Below are positions 5,774 to 10,916 of a stretch of 10,916 nucleotides of DNA, one piece after another. The notes under the pieces are model-generated. The model did not search any database. It was not told the origin of the DNA and worked only from the letters and a program-made list of their open reading frames with translations. The stretch comes from Alphaproteobacteria bacterium. Its GTDB lineage: Bacteria > Pseudomonadota > Alphaproteobacteria > SMXP01. How positions within the stretch are numbered: the stretch's first letter is position 1; every line of letters begins with the position of its first letter. The translations under genes were made by a program, and so were the position numbers. The DNA lies in NCBI GenBank assembly GCA_004356335.1, contig SMXP01000152.1, positions 1-10,916 of the forward strand, in the 5' to 3' direction.

Positions 5774-7057
5774 ATGACCGAGGCAATCGACGACAATACG
5801 GCCAGACCGACATGGGTGGAGTTTCGCTGGTATGTCGGCGGTCATGCGTTCTATTTCCTCGCCATGGGGATCCAGAACGTGATCTACCCCTATCTGGTGA
5901 CCTTTGTTCTTCTGCTACCGGCCGATCTGGTCGGCGTCGCCCAGATGTTCACCATGTTGCCGATGTTTGGTCTCGTGCTGTTCGGTGGTCTAACGGCGGA
6001 CCGGGCGGAGCTGCGTATGCACCTCATTCGGCTTCAATTCCTAGCCGCATTGCCGATGTTGATGCTTGCGGTCCTGATCATGGCGCAATTATTAACGTTC
6101 CCGTTGATGATGTTGTGCAGTATTGCCACGGGCTGCGTCAGCGCGTTCGTGATGCCCGCTCGGGACTCGTTGTTGAGCCGGGTCGCATATCGCAGCCCGA
6201 ACGGTGACATTCAGCAAGCCGTAACGATTATTACAGCCATTCAATTCGGCGCGCAGCTTGTCGGCATTATCATAGGCAGCACGGCCCCCAGATATGGCAC
6301 CGGATTGATCGCTCTATCGGTCGTTTTCTGTTACTTGTTGGCGGCATTTTGTACCACAAATCTTCGGCCCGCCCCGCCAAGCGTTCGAGAACGCAGTCAG
6401 CGTTTGGAGGCTGTTTCACAACCGGGATGGCGCAAGAATATTCGCGACATCCAAGAGGGGATATCGATCGTCTGGAATTCCAAACGCATGCTTCCGGTCG
6501 TCTTGCAGATATTTTTTGGTGGCCTGTTTTTAATGGGCGTCTTTTCCGTACACCTACAATTATTGATACGGGACACCTACGAAAGGGGCATCGGTGATTA
6601 TTCGGCCATTATGATGGCGTTCATGATTGGGATCACCAGCACCACAACAATTTTATCGGGTGTCGCCCGAAGAATCGTTCATCAGGGGCGCCTGATGATG
6701 TTGTCGTTTGGCAGCGGTGTGTTCGTAATGGCGGTGATCTATTTTGAACCACCGTTTTGGTTTCTTTACGTGCTGCTTTTCTTTTGGGGCTCGACGTCGG
6801 GAATTTCCATGAGCATAAGCCGCTCGATCATTCAAGAAGCGGCCAACGATTCACACCGAGCCCGGATCATGTCGGTCTTTCAATTGGGCTTTTTAGGGGG
6901 CGCCCCCATTGGCTCCCTACTTATGGGCCTCGCGACAAAATCTTTGGGGCCGATCAATGCGGCATTGGTCCCGTTATTTGGTATTGGCGCCGTTTGGCTT
7001 TTGCTATTCTTTTTGACCGATCTGTGGCAACTGCGTCGTATTCCGCGGGCGGCTTAA
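5774..7057 (+). CDS. MFS transporter, MFS_3/EntS-like exporter family
   Basis: A 427-residue protein of the usual length, with about 10-12 hydrophobic segments in two halves separated by a polar loop (about 196-238). Family marks visible are the motif-A remnant GGLTADR (71-77) between helices 2 and 3, MPARDSLLSRV (127-137) after helix 4, and RARIMSVFQLGFLGGAPIGS (362-381) in the second half. All three resemble the MFS_3 group that includes the enterobactin exporter EntS and many small-molecule efflux pumps. The substrate cannot be read from the sequence; no siderophore or antibiotic genes are adjacent. The start ATG has no clear Shine-Dalgarno sequence but gives a normal N-terminus with helix 1 at about 20-45. 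It is followed by repeat copy F before the GMC gene, so co-transcription is uncertain. Confidence 0.88.
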   Translation: MTEAIDDNTARPTWVEFRWYVGGHAFYFLAMGIQNVIYPYLVTFVLLLPADLVGVAQMFTMLPMFGLVLFGGLTADRAELRMHLIRLQFLAALPMLMLAVLIMAQLLTFPLMMLCSIATGCVSAFVMPARDSLLSRVAYRSPNGDIQQAVTIITAIQFGAQLVGIIIGSTAPRYGTGLIALSVVFCYLLAAFCTTNLRPAPPSVRERSQRLEAVSQPGWRKNIRDIQEGISIVWNSKRMLPVVLQIFFGGLFLMGVFSVHLQLLIRDTYERGIGDYSAIMMAFMIGITSTTTILSGVARRIVHQGRLMMLSFGSGVFVMAVIYFEPPFWFLYVLLFFWGSTSGISMSISRSIIQEAANDSHRARIMSVFQLGFLGGAPIGSLLMGLATKSLGPINAALVPLFGIGAVWLLLFFLTDLWQLRRIPRAA

Positions 7058-7086
7058 TCCGTGTGCTTTTATGGGCTCGATTTAGG

Positions 7087-7159
7087 TTAGAGTGTTTCCA
7101 GGAAAAGCATGCCCCGGCGAAGGCCGGGGTGGATACCGGTTTTCCTGAATGCGCTCTAA
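7087..7159. repeat. Palindromic intergenic repeat, copy F (hybrid arms, nested hairpin)
   Basis: Outer ends TTAGAG (7087-7092) and CTCTAA (7154-7159) pair. The next stretch has a GTGTTTCC-type left arm against a GAATGCGC-type right arm, giving two wobble pairs and two mismatches. It then pairs again through CAGGAAAA/TTTTCCTG. Between these lies the 22-base insert also seen in copy C, with stem CCCCGGC (7112-7118) / GCCGGGG (7123-7129) and loop GAAG. It fills most of the gap between the MFS and GMC genes. Confidence 0.8.
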
Positions 7160-7193
7160 TTATTCGGCCATAATCCGTCGCATTGGGTACATA

Positions 7194-8801
7194 ATGGCAC
7201 AATACGATTACATCATCATCGGAGCGGGATCGGCCGGCTGTGTGTTGGCCAATCGGCTGTCAAACGACCAACGCAATCGCGTCTTGTTGCTCGAAGCCGG
7301 CGGGGCGGATACCAGCCCGTTCATTCATATTCCCGTGGGCTTCGCCAAAACACTTACCGACCGTCGGATCAATTGGCTGTATAATACGGAGACCGACCCG
7401 GGCACCAATAATCGCATCCATGTATGGCCACGGGGCAAAGTGTTGGGCGGGTCAAGTGCCATCAACGGCATGCTTTATGTGCGCGGTCAAAAAGAGGATT
7501 ATGACGGCTGGCGTCAAATGGGCAATCTCGGCTGGGGCTGGGATGAGGTGCTGCCTTATTTCAAGAAATCCGAAGATCAGGCAAGAGGCGAAGGGCCCTA
7601 TCACGGAATCGGCGGCCCGATACATGTCTCGGACATCACGGAGCACCATCCGATCAGCGACGCCATTATCGAGGCCGGCGTGCAGGCCGGCTTGTCGTTT
7701 AACGACGACGTGAATGACGGTGACCAAGAAGGCATCAGTTATTATCAATTGACCATTAAGAACGGGCGTCGGGTAAGCGCCGCAACGGCGTTTCTGAAGC
7801 CGGTCCTATCGCGCAAGAATTTGACCCTCGAAATTAATGCTCTGACTCAGAAAGTGATTTTCGAGAACCGGCGGGCTGTCGGGGTTCAATACGAACAGCA
7901 CGGCGAACAACTGGAAGCGCGGGCCGGAAAATGCGTCATCGTGTCGGGTGGCGCGATTAACTCGCCGCAAATTCTGCAATTGTCCGGCGTGGGGCCGGGC
8001 GAATTGTTAAGGACTCACGACATTCCGGTTATTCATAACCTGCCGGGCGTCGGTGAAAATCTTCACGATCACCTTATTTGCGGCGTGCGCTATCGGGTGA
8101 CTCAACCGATCACCATCAACGAGATATCACACGGCATACCACTGGTTAAAGAAGCGATCAAATGGGCACTGACACGGAAGGGTTTGCTGTCATTGGGCCC
8201 GGCTCACATTCAAGCCTATGTAAAGACGCGGCCTGAATTGGCAACGCCCGATGTCCAGTTTGTCATTCTGCCGGCTACCATGGACGGCGAAAAGTACATC
8301 AAAAAAGGCGAAATGGTTTTGGAAAAACAGCCGGGTATGACATTGGGAGCCCTCCAAATGCGGCCCGAAAGTCGCGGCTCAATTCGGATCAAGTCGCCTG
8401 ATTTCAGACAGCCGCCGGCGATTCAGCCAAATTATTTAAGCGACCCTCTCGATCAACAGACTCTCGTCGAGGGTATCAAATGGGGACGCAAGATCGCCGA
8501 GCAACCGGCCCTGGACCCTTATCGAGGGAAGGAACTATCGCCCGGCCCCGCGCTCAAGACCGACGATCAATTATTGGCCTATGCCCGCGAAGCCAGCGCG
8601 ACCATTTACCACCCGGTGGGTTCGTGCAAGATGGGATCCGAGCCAATGGCCGTGGTCGATCATGAACTGAATGTGCATGGCATCGACCATCTGCGCGTGG
8701 TCGACGCGTCGATCATGCCCAAGATTTCGTCCGGCAACACCAATGCCCCGACCGTCATGATTGCCGAAAAGGCTGCCGATCTCATCCTCAACAACAATTA
8801 A
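7194..8801 (+). CDS. GMC family FAD-dependent oxidoreductase (choline/alcohol dehydrogenase type)
   Basis: A 535-residue flavoprotein of full family length. The N-terminal dinucleotide-binding fold is MAQYDYIIIGAGSAGCVLAN, with an acidic residue after strand 2 (LLLEAGG, 31-37). GMC signature 1 is GKVLGGSSAINGMLY (81-95) and signature 2 is GGAINSPQILQLSGVGP (252-268). The catalytic His473 sits in YHPVGSCKMG, and the second active-site position is Asn515 in SGNTNAPT by my alignment with choline dehydrogenase-type members, where Asn replaces the His of glucose oxidase. It oxidises a hydroxyl group to carbonyl with FAD; the substrate is not readable, and a BetA assignment would be unsafe without betaine genes beside it. 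The frame is open back to an ATG at 7149, but that ATG lies inside repeat F, so ATG 7194, at the canonical N-terminus, is chosen. The ligase gene starts 13 bases after the stop, implying an operon. Confidence 0.95.
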   Translation: MAQYDYIIIGAGSAGCVLANRLSNDQRNRVLLLEAGGADTSPFIHIPVGFAKTLTDRRINWLYNTETDPGTNNRIHVWPRGKVLGGSSAINGMLYVRGQKEDYDGWRQMGNLGWGWDEVLPYFKKSEDQARGEGPYHGIGGPIHVSDITEHHPISDAIIEAGVQAGLSFNDDVNDGDQEGISYYQLTIKNGRRVSAATAFLKPVLSRKNLTLEINALTQKVIFENRRAVGVQYEQHGEQLEARAGKCVIVSGGAINSPQILQLSGVGPGELLRTHDIPVIHNLPGVGENLHDHLICGVRYRVTQPITINEISHGIPLVKEAIKWALTRKGLLSLGPAHIQAYVKTRPELATPDVQFVILPATMDGEKYIKKGEMVLEKQPGMTLGALQMRPESRGSIRIKSPDFRQPPAIQPNYLSDPLDQQTLVEGIKWGRKIAEQPALDPYRGKELSPGPALKTDDQLLAYAREASATIYHPVGSCKMGSEPMAVVDHELNVHGIDHLRVVDASIMPKISSGNTNAPTVMIAEKAADLILNNN

Positions 8802-8814
8802 GACAGCCAGACGG

Positions 8815-10332
8815 ATGCATCCCTCTCTCCATGCGCATAAAACGCCGGACAAGGCCGCCTATATCATGGCCGGATCGCGCGAGACGGTAACCTATAAAGA
8901 ACTCGACGCGCGCTCGAACCAAGGGGCCCATCTGTTTCGCGCGCTTGGCCTCACGCGCGGCGACTGCATCGTGATCTTCATGGAAAACAATGCCCGCTAT
9001 TTCGAAATCTGTTGGGCGGCACAGCGATCCGGTCTTTACTTCGCCGCCATTAGTTCTCGTCTAACGGCCCCGGAGGCCGCCTACATCATAAAAGACAGCG
9101 ACGCCAAAGTATTGATCACGTCCCACGCGATGATACCGGTCGCCCGGGAGCTGGTACCTTTGATCCGCCATATCGGCAAACGCCTGATGGTCGGCGGCAC
9201 CGAACAGGGATATGACAATTGGCAGCAAGCCATCGCCCCATGGCCGACAGAGCCGATTGCGGATCAAAGTTCCGGTCTCGACATGTTGTATTCATCGGGT
9301 ACCACCGGCAGACCCAAGGGCGTCCGCTTGCCGCTGAATGACGAGCCGATTGACAGTCCCAGCACGCTCACCCAGCTGGTCGCTGCGCTTTACGGATTCA
9401 ACGAAAAGACCATCTATCTGTCGCCCGCGCCGCTCTATCACGCGGCACCTTTGCGCTACAATCTGGCTGTCCAGCGGCTCGGCGGTACCTGCATCATCAT
9501 GGAACACTTTGACCCGGAAGGCGCTTTGCAACTCATCGAACAGTATAAGGTCACGGCGAGCCAATGGGTGCCCACCATGTTCATCCGTATGCTCAAATTG
9601 CCTGCACAGGTACGGGATAAATACGATCTTTCGAGTCTAAAAGCGGCGATACATGCCGCAGCCCCTTGCCCCATTCCGATCAAAAGGCAAATGATCGATT
9701 GGTGGGGTCCGGTCATCCATGAATATTACGCCGGTACTGAAGGCAACGGCTTTTGCACGATCGGGTCGGAGGATTGGCTCGCCCATCCGGGTTCGGTGGG
9801 CAAAGCCATGCTCGGTGAGCTGCATATCCTTGACGAAAAGGGTGACGAGCAGCCGCCCGGCAAGCCCGGTGACATTTATTTTGCCGACGGTCCTGAGTTT
9901 TCTTATTACAAGGACGAAGAAAAAACCCGAGAGTGCCACAATAAAGACGGCTGGTCGACGCTTGGTGACATCGGCTATATGGACAAAGAAGGCTATTTAT
10001 ACCTTACGGATCGCAAAGCGTTTATGATCATATCGGGAGGTGTTAATGTGTATCCGCAAGAAACGGAAAACCTATTGGCAACCCATGCCAAAGTAATTGA
10101 TGTGGCGGTTATCGGCGTTCCCAATGAGGATTTTGGTGAAGAAGTCAAAGCCATTGTTCAACCGGTAAACTGGGCGGATACGGGGCCGGAATTAGAGGCT
10201 GAACTCATCGCCTTTTGCCGAGCCCATTTGTCGCCGATTAAATGCCCGAGAAGCGTGGACTTTGAACGCCAACTGCCCAGACACCCGACGGGGAAACTGT
10301 ACAAACGGGAATTGATGGAAAGATATAGGTGA
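8815..10332 (+). CDS. AMP-dependent acyl-CoA synthetase (class I adenylate-forming)
   Basis: A 505-residue ANL-superfamily ligase with the core motifs intact: phosphate-binding loop YSSGTTGRPKG (159-169), YYAGTEG (304-310, A5), GWSTLGDIGY (379-388, A7 with Asp385), LTDRKAFMIISGGVNVYPQE (397-416, A8 hinge), and catalytic Lys494 in PTGKLYKREL (A10). The enzyme activates a carboxylic acid with ATP to an acyl-AMP and transfers it to CoA. The N-terminal region (ENNARYFEICWAAQRSGLYF) resembles fatty-acid and crotonobetaine/carnitine-type ligases, so a medium- or long-chain or unusual acid is plausible, but specificity is not readable. The start ATG 8815 fits the family N-terminus; an upstream TTG at 8761 overlaps the GMC gene and is rejected. 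The gene sits 13 bases after the GMC stop, and msrB starts 5 bases after its own stop, indicating one transcript. Confidence 0.95.
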   Translation: MHPSLHAHKTPDKAAYIMAGSRETVTYKELDARSNQGAHLFRALGLTRGDCIVIFMENNARYFEICWAAQRSGLYFAAISSRLTAPEAAYIIKDSDAKVLITSHAMIPVARELVPLIRHIGKRLMVGGTEQGYDNWQQAIAPWPTEPIADQSSGLDMLYSSGTTGRPKGVRLPLNDEPIDSPSTLTQLVAALYGFNEKTIYLSPAPLYHAAPLRYNLAVQRLGGTCIIMEHFDPEGALQLIEQYKVTASQWVPTMFIRMLKLPAQVRDKYDLSSLKAAIHAAAPCPIPIKRQMIDWWGPVIHEYYAGTEGNGFCTIGSEDWLAHPGSVGKAMLGELHILDEKGDEQPPGKPGDIYFADGPEFSYYKDEEKTRECHNKDGWSTLGDIGYMDKEGYLYLTDRKAFMIISGGVNVYPQETENLLATHAKVIDVAVIGVPNEDFGEEVKAIVQPVNWADTGPELEAELIAFCRAHLSPIKCPRSVDFERQLPRHPTGKLYKRELMERYR

Positions 10333-10337
10333 GAGCC

Positions 10338-10739
10338 ATGACCAAGATCGACAAATCCGACGAAGAGTGGCGCGCACAACTGACTCCCGAGCAATACCAT
10401 GTCACGCGACAAGCCGGTACCGAGAGCGCCTTCACCGGCCCCTATTGGGATTCAAAAGAAAACGGCAGCTATAAATGCTTATGCTGCAATAGCCCTTTGT
10501 TCCGCTCCGAAACGAAATTCGATTCGGGCACCGGGTGGCCCAGCTTTTATCAACCGGTGACACAAGACGCCGTCAAGGAGCGCAAAGACAACAGCCTGTT
10601 GGCCCGCCGCACCGAAATCGTGTGCGCCAATTGCCATGCCCATTTGGGCCACGTCTTTGACGACGGCCCACAACCCACCGGACTTCGCTATTGCATGAAC
10701 GGCACGGCACTTATTCTAGAAGAAGATGAAGACGCATGA
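10338..10739 (+). CDS. msrB: Peptide-methionine (R)-S-oxide reductase MsrB
   Basis: A 133-residue protein that reduces methionine-R-sulfoxide in proteins. Two CxxC pairs that bind the structural zinc are present: Cys47/Cys50 in CLCC and Cys96/Cys99 in CANC. The conserved SGTGWPSFY (63-71), HLGHVFDDGP (102-111) and catalytic RYCMNG with Cys119 are also present. RYCMNG in place of the RYCxNS of many MsrB proteins is a variant I have seen in this family. The N-terminus (DEEWRAQLTPEQYHVTRQAG) is typical and lacks a signal peptide, so the enzyme is cytoplasmic. ATG 10338 is preceded by AGGTGAG about 6 bases away, a site that overlaps the ligase stop codon; a GTG at 10329 falls within that site and is less likely. 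The tight spacing suggests translational coupling with the ligase, although no metabolic link is obvious. MsrA is not in the window. Confidence 0.97.
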   Translation: MTKIDKSDEEWRAQLTPEQYHVTRQAGTESAFTGPYWDSKENGSYKCLCCNSPLFRSETKFDSGTGWPSFYQPVTQDAVKERKDNSLLARRTEIVCANCHAHLGHVFDDGPQPTGLRYCMNGTALILEEDEDA

Positions 10740-10743
10740 GTCC

Positions 10744-10790
10744 TAGAGTGTTTCCAAGAAAAGTGGACCCGGTTTTCCGTCCGGAAACAC
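10744..10790. repeat. Palindromic intergenic repeat, copy G (GTGTTTCC arms)
   Basis: Outer arms GTGTTTCC (10748-10755) and GGAAACAC (10783-10790) are perfect complements but differ from copies B, C and E. The inner GAAAA (10758-10762) / TTTTC (10773-10777) and the loop GTGGACCCGG keep the shared frame. It begins 4 bases after the msrB stop and could help end or stabilise that transcript, although no T tract follows. Confidence 0.8.
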
Positions 10791-10804
10791 GATAAAACAA
10801 CAAC

Positions 10805-10847
10805 TTAGGGTCAGGTTTTGATTCCATCAAAACCAGAAAGACCCTAG
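10805..10847. repeat. Second type of palindromic intergenic element
   Basis: Outer arms TAGGGTC (10806-10812) / GACCCTA (10840-10846) and a perfect 9-bp inner hairpin GGTTTTGAT (10814-10822) / ATCAAAACC (10826-10834) with a TCC loop, joined by an uneven bulge (A against AGAAA). It is unrelated in sequence to copies B-G, though it uses the same design of outer stem, inner stem and small loop. It contains the likely stop codon of the gene entering from the right edge. Confidence 0.65.
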
Positions 10848-10916
10848 ATCAACAAAAGACACAATGGCGCCCCGACCACCCCAAGCAAAAAAGCAACCCC
10901 ATCACCTGACGCTTCA
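10844..10916 (-). CDS. Possible C-terminal end of a minus-strand membrane protein (partial)
   Basis: The minus strand from the window edge reads 23 codons, EASGDGVAFLLGVVGAPLCL followed by LLI, then TAG (complement of 10844-10846). The strongly hydrophobic tail looks like a final membrane helix, and the stop falls within the second-type repeat. A neighbouring frame is also open for a similar distance, so this is tentative. Confidence 0.3.
   Translation of the reverse strand, partial: EASGDGVAFLLGVVGAPLCLLLI

Noticed and set aside
7149..7193. Upstream ATG for the GMC gene at 7149
   Set aside because: The codon lies in the right arm of repeat copy F, and the added residues precede a canonical GMC N-terminus.
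8761..8814. TTG start of the ligase at 8761
   Set aside because: It overlaps the coding end of the GMC gene; ATG 8815 gives the usual N-terminus.

Overview
The window looks like chromosomal DNA from an alphaproteobacterium, possibly of the Rhodospirillales or a marine relative. The support is a DUF2336 protein, a parA/ribbon-helix-helix remnant, a CtrA-like TTAA-N7-TTAA box, and many intergenic palindromes of a type I associate with alphaproteobacteria (arms such as GCGCATTC/GAATGCGC, and a CCCCGGC-GAAA-GCCGGGG hairpin). No species can be assigned from sequence reading alone.

Left part (1-4707) reads on the minus strand. A CPBP-family intramembrane protease gene (41-988) ends inside a palindromic repeat. 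It is followed by about 950 bases with no intact gene. That gap is not empty: it holds three copies of the palindromic repeat, a candidate structured RNA or long-loop terminator with a U7 tail (1202-1291), a decayed parA fused by deletion to the tail of a ribbon-helix-helix protein (1357-1616, ribosome-binding site still perfect), and a cluster of TTAA half-sites (1874-1925). Next comes a 922-codon gene (1939-4707) encoding two diverged DUF2336 modules in one chain, joined by a long acidic linker.

Right part (4844-10739) reads on the plus strand. It holds a small lipoprotein (4900-5223), a small single-span membrane protein (5391-5681), an MFS_3/EntS-like exporter (5774-7057), and a tight run of GMC alcohol dehydrogenase (7194-8801), acyl-CoA synthetase (8815-10332) and methionine sulfoxide reductase MsrB (10338-10739). 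The GMC enzyme and ligase could oxidise an alcohol and activate the resulting acid as a CoA thioester, if something completes the oxidation from aldehyde to acid; that coupling is inference. The end of another minus-strand gene may enter at the right edge.

Nearly every intergenic gap over about 90 bases carries a member of a palindromic repeat family; the divergent gap 4708-4899 is the exception. Its stem arms change in a compensatory way between copies. Two copies have the same 22-base hairpin inserted at the same point, and at both ends of the window a repeat supplies or may supply a gene's stop codon. No CRISPR array, tRNA, rRNA or intact insertion sequence was seen. The least expected items are the double DUF2336 protein, the hidden parA remnant, the U7-tailed RNA candidate and the covarying, nested repeats.
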